From contig JAAYQH010000214.1 in assembly GCA_012519365.1 (NCBI GenBank), positions 1 through 7,887 of the forward strand: a stretch of 7,887 nt of DNA. Reading direction: 5' to 3'. Made by a program: the position numbers and the translations under genes. Under the pieces are notes generated by a model. The model saw nothing but the letters and a program-made list of their open reading frames with translations, did no database searches and was not told the DNA's origin. The DNA comes from Planctomycetota bacterium. GTDB lineage: Bacteria > Planctomycetota > Phycisphaerae > Sedimentisphaerales > Anaerohalosphaeraceae. Positions within the stretch are counted from its first letter, which is position 1. Each line of letters starts with the position of its first letter. This document shows positions 1 through 5,135 of the stretch, in pieces.

Positions 1-91
1 CCAACTGGGCCAGGGTCTTGTCCTCCCGCAGGGCTGCCCGCACGACACGGGCCTTGAATTCCGCCGAAAACTGTCGTCTTTTTGATGTCAT
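1..91 (-). CDS. IS3-family transposase OrfA, N-terminal fragment (runs off the window)
   Basis: Reading leftward from the ATG at 91-89, the first 30 codons give a peptide beginning MTSKRRQFSAEFKARVV and continuing to RAALREDKTLAQL. This is the characteristic start of the helix-turn-helix OrfA protein of IS3-family elements (basic start, then an 'F(S/T)AEFKA(R/K)VV' helix and 'LREDKT(L/I)AQL'). OrfA binds the element's ends and is normally extended by frameshifting into the DDE transposase OrfAB; that part lies outside the window. A ribosome site (AAGGA on the minus strand) sits about ten bases before the ATG. The identity rests on only 30 residues but the pattern is distinctive. Whether the element is intact cannot be judged. 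Confidence 0.75.
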   Translation of the reverse strand, partial: MTSKRRQFSAEFKARVVRAALREDKTLAQL

Positions 92-156
92 TGTTTCGAG
101 TTCCTTTCTGGGCTTTTCGCTCCAGTATACCCGAAAACAACTCCACCTTAAACCCC

Positions 157-175
157 TGTCCAGTTTTTGGGGACA
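157..175. repeat. Probable terminal inverted repeat of the IS3-family element
   Basis: TGTCCAGTTTTTGGGGACA on the plus strand. It is itself partly symmetric (TGTCC...GGACA) and, read inward from 175, opens with TG followed by a C-rich and A-rich stretch, like many IS3-family ends. Its partner lies outside the window, so this is assigned from position and appearance only. Confidence 0.5.
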
Positions 176-215
176 CGCTTACAGATCCCTCCTCCTCCGT
201 TCGGCTTTTTCGGCC

Positions 216-252
216 AAAAACCCCGTTTTTGCTCTCAAGAACGGGGTTTTTT
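216..252. terminator. Strong bidirectional Rho-independent terminator
   Basis: AAAAACCCCGTT (216-227) pairs with AACGGGGTTTTTT (240-252) around a 12-base loop, with an A tract before and a T tract after the stem, so it should work in either direction. It lies between the IS end and the next gene. It probably belongs to a gene now displaced or interrupted by the insertion sequence, or it insulates the 450-1430 unit. Confidence 0.6.
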
Positions 253-269
253 GTTTCCCTTGCAGAGTA

Positions 270-292
270 TCTTGAGACTGTCAAGAATTTTT
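270..292 (+). repeat. Small hairpin followed by a T run
   Basis: TCTTGA (270-275) and TCAAGA (281-286) can pair around a five-base loop, followed by ATTTTT. It could be a weak second terminator or a dyad operator site. The stem is only six base pairs, so this is tentative. Confidence 0.22.
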
Positions 293-335
293 CACACTTT
301 CGTTATCGGTTTTTCATTAGTGGAGGGTTTTCCCT

Positions 336-386
336 ATGTCGTTTGGCCGTATTTGGCAAGCACATTACAGGTTTTTGGGCATTTGA
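336..386 (+). CDS. Possible 16-codon leader peptide
   Basis: An ATG at 336 opens a 16-codon frame (peptide MSFGRIWQAHYRFLGI) ending at TGA 384-386. It is preceded by a very good Shine-Dalgarno, GGAGGG at 322-327, eight bases from the ATG. The Shine-Dalgarno itself sits in a small hairpin, AGGG-TTTT-CCCT at 324-335. The frame ends 64 bases before the start of the membrane-protein gene at 450. I do not recognise the peptide. A chance frame behind a chance purine run is quite possible. Confidence 0.2.
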   Translation: MSFGRIWQAHYRFLGI

Positions 387-449
387 CCGATATAATTCAG
401 CATGCACGTTTGAATGCAGGCGTCTGAGACGATATGGGAAGGACAAAAA

Positions 450-803
450 ATGGGCAAAAAAAGAGCGATTTGGATATCTGTAGTGAACGTGGCGATTTTG
501 GCCGCGGTTTTTGCGGGGATTATCTCAACGGTTCGGGCGGCCGGTCGCGATCGGGATTATATCGTCGCCGTTGAGCCGCAAAAAAGCGATACCGTGCGGA
601 TGATCGAGGCCTACGAGCGACTCAGCAGCCAATATCTGACGCTCGTGCAGCAAAATCTAGTGCAGATGGCCTCGACCGATCGCGACATCCTGGACAAACT
701 GGCCGCGATTGAGAAGAAACTTGACGCCCTGTCTGTGCGCCTGGATCGGCTGGTTGCGACTGGGCACACGGCGCCCTCATCGGCCGTAGAGCAGGAGAAC
801 TGA
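450..803 (+). CDS. Small single-pass membrane protein with C-terminal coiled coil (function unknown)
   Basis: A 117-residue protein. The start at 450 is chosen over an in-frame upstream ATG at 414 because GGGAAGGA (436-443) lies a few bases before it and the hydrophobic segment then falls at the N-terminus. Residues 1-6 are basic (MGKKRA), residues 7-28 form one hydrophobic helix (uncleaved anchor or signal), and residues 29-50 are a polar linker. Residues 51-105 are helical, with hydrophobic residues at heptad-like spacing between about 77 and 103 (ILDKLAAIEKKLDALSVRL). The predicted topology puts the coiled coil outside the cytoplasmic membrane. The gene lies six bases upstream of a MarC-family gene and is almost certainly co-transcribed with it, so it may partner that protein or simply share its regulation. 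I cannot assign a family. Confidence 0.8.
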   Translation: MGKKRAIWISVVNVAILAAVFAGIISTVRAAGRDRDYIVAVEPQKSDTVRMIEAYERLSSQYLTLVQQNLVQMASTDRDILDKLAAIEKKLDALSVRLDRLVATGHTAPSSAVEQEN

Positions 804-809
804 CAGCCA

Positions 810-1430
810 ATGCTTTTGGGTTGCCTTAAGGCGATCATCACGCTGCTTGTGGTGGTAGATCCCATCGGGAACATTCCGGCTTTTCTGGCAGCGACGGATC
901 GCTTTACGCCGGCCCAGCGACATCGCGCCTATACGCTGTCGGTGGTGGTGTCGTTTGCAATCCTTCTGATTTTTGCATGTCTGGGGCAATTTATTTTGGA
1001 TTATGTCTTTCAGATCAAGATCGCCGACATCCGAATCGCCGGCGGCATTTTGCTGCTGATCATCACCATCCGCGGGCTTTTTAATGAAGACCAAACCTCC
1101 CAGACAACCCACGGTACTGCATCGGTAGAACAAATTGCGTGTGTGCCGTTGGCCTGTCCGCTGTTGGCCGGGCCTGGGGCGATGGTCACCAGCCTGACTG
1201 TTTGGCAAAACCCCCACGCCGGACCGCTGGCAGCAATCATTGCGATCGGGGTGGTGCTGGCGGTGTTTTGGGGGATGATGCATTACATCGACGCCATCAG
1301 TCGCGTGCTGGGCAACCTCGTCATCACGGCGGCTTCGAAGGTGATGCTTGTGTTTGTCGGGGCTATCGGCGTGAACATGGCCCTGCAGGGCATTTTATTC
1401 TATTTTTCGAACCCCCCGCAAGCCCTTTAG
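810..1430 (+). CDS. MarC-family integral membrane protein
   Basis: A 206-residue protein with six predicted membrane helices (about 2-27, 42-63, 70-90, 109-131, 138-160 and 171-198), the expected size and topology of the MarC (UPF0056) family. Family signatures are visible: DPIGNIPAFL at 17-26 at the end of helix 1, an AGGILLL segment at 77-83, and PLACPLLAGPGA at 113-124 in helix 4. The family was named from the E. coli marC locus, but a direct role in multidrug resistance is not supported; its transport substrate is unknown. The ATG at 810 follows the previous stop by six bases. AGGAG at 793-797, inside the upstream gene, is the likely ribosome site, which suggests coupled translation. The gene looks intact. 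Confidence 0.93.
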   Translation: MLLGCLKAIITLLVVVDPIGNIPAFLAATDRFTPAQRHRAYTLSVVVSFAILLIFACLGQFILDYVFQIKIADIRIAGGILLLIITIRGLFNEDQTSQTTHGTASVEQIACVPLACPLLAGPGAMVTSLTVWQNPHAGPLAAIIAIGVVLAVFWGMMHYIDAISRVLGNLVITAASKVMLVFVGAIGVNMALQGILFYFSNPPQAL

Positions 1431-1450
1431 CCGGTGTCCGGCCCTTTCTC
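1430..1450 (+). terminator. Probable terminator of the 450-1430 unit
   Basis: GCCGG (1430-1434) pairs with CCGGC (1438-1442) around a TGT loop, followed by the pyrimidine-rich CCTTTCTCT. The stem begins at the last base of the MarC stop codon. It is short and its T tract is interrupted, so termination may be partial. Confidence 0.4.
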
Positions 1451-1453
1451 TAA

Positions 1454-1565
1454 AACGGCGGCTATCTCAAGGCGGGTGAACCTGTCGAAATGGCAGAAAA
1501 GCGATTGTTGATTCATTTCTATAACTTCTTTTATTTCATAGTGTTACACACAATTTGCCGCCGTT
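1454..1565. repeat. 9-bp perfect inverted repeat flanking the upstream part of the hsp20 promoter region
   Basis: AACGGCGGC at 1454-1462 is the exact reverse complement of GCCGCCGTT at 1557-1565, 94 bases apart. The right arm runs into the -24 box of the sigma-54-type promoter. The intervening stretch is AT-rich. The arms could be two protein-binding half-sites or could be coincidence. Confidence 0.35.
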
Positions 1566-1580
1566 GGCACGTAGTTTGCA
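1564..1580 (+). promoter_or_regulatory. Sigma-54 (RpoN) -24/-12 promoter of the hsp20 operon
   Basis: TTGGCACG (1564-1571), four bases, then TTGCA (1576-1580) matches the RpoN consensus YTGGCACG-N4-TTGCW at every conserved position. The invariant GG (1566-1567) and GC (1578-1579) are exactly ten bases apart. Transcription would start near 1591, giving a leader of about 57 bases before the Hsp20 ATG at 1648. Such promoters need an enhancer-binding ATPase activator; none is encoded in this window. Confidence 0.72.
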
Positions 1581-1634
1581 AGCCGGATAAGGTGGAATGG
1601 AACGAAATACAAACGGAACTATTGTTTAAGAAAT

Positions 1635-1644
1635 GGAGGTGATT
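1635..1644 (+). promoter_or_regulatory. Extended Shine-Dalgarno of first hsp20 gene (decides the start)
   Basis: GGAGGTGATT matches the 16S rRNA 3' end without a mismatch. It leaves eight bases between GGAGG and the ATG at 1648. An in-frame ATG at 1633 overlaps this site and so is not the start. Confidence 0.85.
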
Positions 1645-1647
1645 GCT

Positions 1648-2088
1648 ATGCTGCTCAGTAAACGCTATCCATTCTGGGACATCGAGCGAACACTCGAGGA
1701 GATGAACCGTGTGTTTGATGTGTTCAGCGGGCCGGTTGGGCTTCGCAGCATGCCGGTCGGAACGTTTCCGGCGTTGAACGTCTATGACGCCGGGGACAAA
1801 CTGGTTGTCACGGCCGAGATGCCGGGCGTGGACCCCAAGGACATTGACCTGAACGTGGTAGAGAACAACCTGACCATCAGCGGCAAGCGTGACGCCGCAC
1901 CGGAAGACCAGCAGGTGCAGTACTATCGGCGCGAGCGGTTCTCCGGCCAGTTCAGCCGGTCGATCTCCCTGGCTGAAAAGGTCAACCCCGACGCGGTCAA
2001 GGCCACATACAAGAACGGCATCCTGACGATTGAACTGCCCAAAGCTCAAGAAGCCAAACCGCGAAGCATCAAGATCAAGGCCGAGTAA
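1648..2088 (+). CDS. Small heat shock protein, Hsp20/alpha-crystallin family
   Basis: A 146-residue ATP-independent holdase chaperone that binds unfolding proteins and forms oligomers in the cytoplasm. The N-terminal arm (about 1-38) is rich in aromatic residues. The alpha-crystallin domain runs from about 40 to 135: FPALNVYDAGDKLVV at 40-54, then AEMPGVDPKDIDLNV at 56-70, and the conserved A-x3-N-G-x-L box (ATYKNGIL, 119-126) at the end. The C-terminal tail carries the I-x-I oligomerisation motif (IKI, 141-143). Length and architecture are normal for a bacterial class A type sHSP. It is the first gene of a two-gene Hsp20 operon, behind the sigma-54-type promoter at 1564-1580 and an optimal ribosome site. 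Confidence 0.97.
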   Translation: MLLSKRYPFWDIERTLEEMNRVFDVFSGPVGLRSMPVGTFPALNVYDAGDKLVVTAEMPGVDPKDIDLNVVENNLTISGKRDAAPEDQQVQYYRRERFSGQFSRSISLAEKVNPDAVKATYKNGILTIELPKAQEAKPRSIKIKAE

Positions 2089-2132
2089 CAGGTGCCGGTG
2101 CGTTGTTATGGGTTTTCGTCAACGTTCGTACA

Positions 2133-2142
2133 GGAGGTGATT
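2133..2142 (+). promoter_or_regulatory. Extended Shine-Dalgarno of second hsp20 gene (decides the start)
   Basis: GGAGGTGATT, identical to the site before the first hsp20 gene and with the same eight-base gap between GGAGG and the ATG (2146). It rules out the longer in-frame start (GTG at 2092). Confidence 0.85.
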
Positions 2143-2145
2143 ATT

Positions 2146-2538
2146 ATGGCAGAAAAAGAACTGACCAAAAAAACACAGGCGGATGTGACCCGGCGTCAGC
2201 GGCCGGAAGAGCGGCCTATCTTTGTCCCTGCCGCCGATATTTGGGAGACCGATGACGCGATTACCCTGAAACTGGATATGCCCGGCGTTGGACCGGATGA
2301 TGTCGAGGTGAACGTACAGCGCGGCACATTGCGGGTGCGCGGCACGGTCAAGGCTGAAACACCCGAGACAGTTCTTTACGCCGAACAGCGGATCGGCGAT
2401 TTTGAGCGGGAATTTGCGATCAGCGAGGATCTGGACACCGACAAGATTACCGCCACGATGAACGCAGGGGTGTTAACGCTGACCATCGGCAAGGCAGACA
2501 AAGTCAAGCCGCGAAAGATTACCGTTTCCGCCGAATAA
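2146..2538 (+). CDS. Second small heat shock protein, Hsp20/alpha-crystallin family
   Basis: A 130-residue holdase chaperone, clearly diverged from the upstream protein. The N-terminal arm (1-25) is short, charged and lysine/arginine-rich rather than aromatic. The alpha-crystallin domain begins at FVPAADIWETDDAITLKLDM (26-45), continues PGVGPDDVEVNV, and ends with the A-x3-N-A-G-V-L box (ATMNAGVL, 103-110). The tail has an I-x-V motif (ITV, 125-127), the equivalent of I-x-I. It starts 57 bases after the first gene, with no promoter or terminator in between, and is followed at once by a strong terminator. The two are therefore probably one transcript. Paired, sequence-divergent sHSPs often form mixed oligomers, but that is not shown here. 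Confidence 0.96.
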   Translation: MAEKELTKKTQADVTRRQRPEERPIFVPAADIWETDDAITLKLDMPGVGPDDVEVNVQRGTLRVRGTVKAETPETVLYAEQRIGDFEREFAISEDLDTDKITATMNAGVLTLTIGKADKVKPRKITVSAE

Positions 2539-2564
2539 CCGAATCAAATCCTCGGTTTCTTTGC

Positions 2565-2595
2565 AGCCGTTCCCACGTCGGGAGCGGCTTTTTTT
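2565..2595 (+). terminator. Rho-independent terminator of the hsp20 operon
   Basis: AGCCGTTCCC (2565-2574) pairs with GGGAGCGGCT (2580-2589), including one G-T pair, around the loop ACGTC. Seven T residues run from 2589 to 2595. It lies 26 bases after the stop of the second hsp20 gene and is canonical. Confidence 0.88.
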
Positions 2596-2632
2596 GCGCG
2601 TTGTTGAGCTGTTCCCCTGCTCCGCTGCGCGG

Positions 2633-3511
2633 CTATTTACCGGGTCTGTCTGCCGGCTGATAGATGCGGACGTAGTCGATTTTATACTGGACAGGAAACG
2701 GCGTTTGGGAGGGGTCGCCACCCTGTGTACCGCCGATGGCCAGGTTCAGCAGCAGATAATGCGGCTGGCGAAACGGATTAAAACCATCAGCGTAGGTGGC
2801 CGGTCGGATGTCGACCTCGTTGAGCAGGATGTCATCAACATAGAGCGTGATGGTATTTTCGTCCCAGTCCATTCGCCAGACGTGAAAGGCCTCGGCCCAG
2901 CGGGGGTTGCCGGTTTTTTCGATCAACTCGGCCAGCGGCGTCTTGCTGTCCTGCCAGTGTGTGCCGTAGGGGAGCTGCTGATCCCACCAGCAGACGTTGG
3001 CCAAAATCATCCCTCGGTAGTACTCCATGATGTCAATTTCGCCGCATCGGGGCCATCGCCGTTGGGTGCCGAGCGTCCAGATGGCCGGCCAAAGGCCGTC
3101 GGCGGCGGTGATTTTGGCGCGAATCTCGAACCGGCCGTATTGCCAACTGTGCTTTCCTCGGGTCAGGACGCTGGCGGAGGTGTATTCAATTGTCTTTCGC
3201 CGCTGGCCCCAGGTGCGGCCGTTCGGGTCATAGGCGGGGTTGGGCTTGATTTCGCGGCGACCTTCAATAATCAGCAGGCCGTCTTTACAAAAGGCGTTTT
3301 CCGGCTGATACCACTGGAGTTCCTGATTTCGCACAAAGCCGTGCTCATAGCCCCAGTGGTTGGGGTCGGCTCGGCCATCGGTGTCGAATTCATCATGCCA
3401 GACCATCTCCCAGCCCGGATAGTGCGGCAGGGCTTGATTGTCTTTTTCTGCGGGAACACCGGCTGCGCCGATGATCAAAATCAGTCCCATCGTAATGAGG
3501 GTGGTGTTCAT
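2633..3511 (-). CDS. Secreted glycoside hydrolase family 16 (laminarinase/beta-glucanase type)
   Basis: A 292-residue enzyme expected to cleave beta-linked glucans or galactans outside the cytoplasm. Residues 1-20 form a signal peptide without a lipobox cysteine. The mature protein is a single GH16 domain: WEMVWHDEFD near 35-44, YTSASVLTRG (111-119) and QYGRFEIRAK (124-133). The catalytic motif GEIDIMEY follows, with nucleophile E158, D160 and acid/base E163 (the bulged ExDxxE form). The domain ends at IDYVRIYQ (278-285). No carbohydrate-binding or sorting domain follows. ATG codons lie at 3514 and 3511; the second is preferred because GGAG is five bases from it but only two from the first. 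The gene is transcribed toward the hsp20 terminator with no partner. Exact substrate cannot be read from sequence. Confidence 0.93.
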   Translation of the reverse strand: MNTTLITMGLILIIGAAGVPAEKDNQALPHYPGWEMVWHDEFDTDGRADPNHWGYEHGFVRNQELQWYQPENAFCKDGLLIIEGRREIKPNPAYDPNGRTWGQRRKTIEYTSASVLTRGKHSWQYGRFEIRAKITAADGLWPAIWTLGTQRRWPRCGEIDIMEYYRGMILANVCWWDQQLPYGTHWQDSKTPLAELIEKTGNPRWAEAFHVWRMDWDENTITLYVDDILLNEVDIRPATYADGFNPFRQPHYLLLNLAIGGTQGGDPSQTPFPVQYKIDYVRIYQPADRPGK

Positions 3512-3570
3512 CATTTCTCCGTTTCAAAATCATGACTCTGTGGGCCAACCTGTAACCCGTTTTTATCGTC

Positions 3571-3586
3571 CCAACCCGGCGGTTGG
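3571..3586. repeat. GC-rich hairpin in the GH16/prfB intergenic region
   Basis: CCAACC (3571-3576) and GGTTGG (3581-3586) pair around the tetraloop CGGC. It lies 60 bases upstream of the GH16 start, so it would be in that gene's untranslated leader if transcription starts further upstream. The role is unknown. Confidence 0.45.
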
Positions 3587-3598
3587 TTCTTTGCGTGT

Positions 3599-3629
3599 CC
3601 GGCTTATCGGCCGGGTGCATACGCCCGGC
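3599..3629. repeat. Two mutually exclusive hairpins
   Basis: GCCGGGTG (3610-3617) pairs with CGCCCGGC (3622-3629) around a CATA loop, an eight-pair stem with one G-T pair. The same GCCGG (3610-3614) can instead pair with CCGGC at 3599-3603. No T tract of note follows on either strand, so a simple terminator is unlikely. Confidence 0.45.
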
Positions 3630-3706
3630 TATTTGACGTTCGTCGTCCGTTCGGGGCCTTCTGCCGGCTTGGGCTGATTATAACAAAATCAAAGAGTAAG
3701 GATAAA

Positions 3707-3841
3707 ATGCAAAATCACAACAGAAAATTCAAAAAAAGGCCGTTTTCGGTTGCGGCGGGTGCGGTATTTGCGTTACAGTTGAATTTTTCATTTGCTTGGG
3801 GTATAAAAGCCCAATTTCGCAACAGAACAAGATGGTTTTAA
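3707..3841 (+). CDS. Doubtful 44-aa ORF upstream of prfB
   Basis: An ATG at 3707, with AAGGA (3698-3702) just before it, opens a 44-codon frame ending in TAA at 3839-3841, nine bases before the prfB start. The peptide has a basic start (NHNRKFKKRP, 3-12) and a moderately hydrophobic middle (FSVAAGAVFALQLNFSFAWG, 13-32), like a short signal or membrane peptide. Its stop codon overlaps the purine-rich ribosome site of prfB. Against it, the best promoter for prfB (3779-3807) lies inside the frame, and the codon use is not distinctive. It could be a leader peptide or chance. Confidence 0.25.
   Translation: MQNHNRKFKKRPFSVAAGAVFALQLNFSFAWGIKAQFRNRTRWF
3779..3807 (+). promoter_or_regulatory. Sigma-70-type promoter of prfB
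   Basis: TTGAAT (3779-3784) and TATAAA (3802-3807) are separated by exactly 17 bases. The predicted start near 3814 gives a leader of about 37 bases before the prfB ATG at 3851. Confidence 0.55.
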
Positions 3842-3850
3842 GGTAAACCT

Positions 3851-4976
3851 ATGATAGAAGTATCGGAATTGCGTGCCGCGTTGACGGCGCTGGAGGCCCG
3901 AGTCGCTGAGATTCGGGACTGGCTTTGACTTGCCGGCCAAGCAGTCGGTCCGTCAAGAATTGGAGCAGGTCATGGCCGAGCCGGGCGTTTGGGACAATCC
4001 GGATAAGGCCCGGGATATTGTTGCGCAACTCAGTGCACTCAAAGCCGTTATCGAGCCGGTGAACAAACTGGGAAAAGCGGTCGCCGATGCGATAGATTTG
4101 TTTGCGCTGGCCGAAGAGGAAAACGACAAGCAGACCCTTGAATCCATCCAAGCGGAGCTGGAGAATCTGCAAAAAGAGTGCGACCGTATCGAGATTACGG
4201 GAATGCTGAGCGGTCCGGACGATATGCGAAGTTGCTTTTTCAGCATACACGCCGGGGCCGGCGGCACGGAAAGCTGCGACTGGGCGGCAATGCTGTTGCG
4301 GATGTACACGCGATATTTTGACGAAAACGGTTTTTCCTATGAACAAATGGACATTACACCCGGCGAAGAGGCCGGCATCCGCTCGGTGACGCTACGGGTC
4401 AGCGGGCCGTTTGCATTTGGCAAACTGTCCTGCGAGGTTGGTGTGCATCGTCTTGTGCGGATCAGCCCGTTCGATTCGCAGGGGCGGCGTCACACAAGTT
4501 TTGTCGCGGTGGATGCGATCCCCGAATACGACGAGGATGTCGAAATCGAGATTAAAGACGACGACCTTCGGATTGATACCTATCGGGCCGGCGGCGCGGG
4601 CGGCCAGCACGTCAACAAGACCAGCTCGGCCGTGCGAATTACTCATATTCCGACCGGAATTGTCGTACAGTGCCAAAACGACCGCAGTCAGCACAAGAAC
4701 CGTGCCGAGGCGATGCGGATGCTCAAAAGCCGATTGTATATGCTCGAACAGCAAAAACGTGATGCCGAATTGGCCAAATTGTACAGCAGCAAAGGCGAGA
4801 TTGCCTGGGGCAACCAGATTCGCAGTTATGTGCTTCAACCCTACCAGATGGTCAAAGACCATCGCACCGACTATCAGACGGGTAACGTCGAGGCCGTATT
4901 GGACGGGGCTATCGAGCCGTTTATCGAAAGTTATCTGCGTTATCGGGCGGAAAAGAAAAATAAGGCCAAAAAATAG
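3851..4976 (+). CDS. prfB: Peptide chain release factor 2 (programmed +1 frameshift)
   Basis: RF2 recognises UGA and UAA stop codons in the ribosome and triggers peptide release. The first 25 codons (M-I-E-V-S-E-L ... R-D-W-L) run from the ATG at 3851 to an in-frame TGA at 3926-3928. A +1 shift at CTT TGA C continues as L-D-L-P-A-K and yields a 374-residue protein, a normal length. In that numbering the codon-reading SPF tripeptide is at 205-207 and the catalytic GGQ at 250-252, the same positions as in E. coli RF2; residue 246 is alanine, as in most bacteria. The intact motifs and colinear length show the TGA is regulatory, not a mutation. The ribosome site is TAAGGT at 3839-3844. Expression is expected to be autoregulated: low RF2 lets the ribosome shift. 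No partner gene follows. Confidence 0.97.
3923..3929 (+). promoter_or_regulatory. prfB: prfB programmed frameshift site
   Basis: CTTTGAC: the CTT codon (3923-3925) slips onto TTT, so the ribosome bypasses the TGA at 3926-3928 and reads GAC next. The preceding codon is TGG. The usual stimulatory Shine-Dalgarno-like AGGGGG at this distance is replaced by CGGGAC, so the stimulator looks weaker than in E. coli. Confidence 0.93.
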
Positions 4977-5100
4977 CCCGGCAGGATCGGCGTTGAAGAT
5001 ATTTTTAGGCCAAATTTTGCGTTGCGGGGTGCATTTAGCAGGTTTTTGATTCATTTTTTCCCCAAAAATGCCGAAAAATTGACTGCTGTGCAAAAAAATG

Positions 5101-5129
5101 TGGGCATTCTGCCAAATGGAACGTACAAT
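5101..5129 (+). promoter_or_regulatory. Candidate promoter giving a leaderless mRNA
   Basis: TGGGCA (5101-5106) and TACAAT (5124-5129) are 17 bases apart. Transcription would start about seven bases after the -10 box, at or next to the A of the ATG at 5136. No Shine-Dalgarno lies before that ATG, which fits a leaderless message. The -35 is only a 4/6 match. Confidence 0.35.
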
Positions 5130-5135
5130 TTAACT

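Larger units (their letters stand above)
1..175 (-). mobile_element. End of an IS3-family insertion sequence
   Basis: The OrfA start at 91 lies a short distance inside a likely terminal inverted repeat at 157-175, which is the usual arrangement at the left end of an IS3-family element. On the minus strand the element would begin TGTCCCCAAAAACTGGACAG, opening with the TG typical of this family. The element therefore probably ends at 175 and continues off the left edge. The other end and the target duplication are not visible, so the boundary is inferred. Confidence 0.6.
3512..3706. other. Intergenic region between divergent GH16 and prfB genes
   Basis: No convincing gene is present in this 195-base stretch. 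It contains two GC-rich hairpins (listed separately) and a TATAAC at 3679-3684 with no matching -35. The GH16 promoter must lie here on the minus strand, but I could not identify a convincing -35/-10 pair. The part nearest the GH16 gene holds the purine-rich ribosome site (ACGGAGA). Confidence 0.5.

Noticed and set aside
391..396. TATAAT as the -10 box of the membrane-protein/MarC unit
   Set aside because: The hexamer is perfect, but the nearest -35 candidates are poor or wrongly spaced (TTACAG 20 bases away, TTGACC only two bases away), so I did not list a promoter.
777..1283. Minus-strand frame (168 codons) opposite the MarC gene
   Set aside because: Histidine- and glutamine-rich low-complexity translation typical of the reverse of a membrane-protein gene.
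1508..1536. Sigma-70-type promoter (TTGATT...TTATTT) before hsp20
   Set aside because: The -10 match is weak and the sigma-54-type element downstream is far better.
1431..1647. CIRCE operator or sigma-32-type heat-shock promoter before hsp20
   Set aside because: I looked for TTAGCACTC-N9-GAGTGCTAA and for CTTGAA...CCCCAT-like elements and found neither.
1531..2049. Minus-strand frame (172 codons) opposite the first hsp20 gene
   Set aside because: It is antisense to a clear alpha-crystallin domain and runs across the hsp20 promoter region; no independent support.
2561..3535. Long plus-strand reading frame (324 codons) opposite the GH16 gene
   Set aside because: The minus strand carries an intact GH16 enzyme with catalytic motif and signal peptide; the plus frame has no recognisable domain, so it is a shadow frame.
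3926..3928. In-frame TGA early in prfB as a disabling mutation
   Set aside because: The CTTTGAC context and the colinear SPF/GGQ positions show it is the conserved programmed frameshift.
4392..5093. Minus-strand frame (233 codons) opposite prfB
   Set aside because: It lies across the conserved RF2 SPF/GGQ region, has no domain of its own, and is explained by the codon pattern of prfB.
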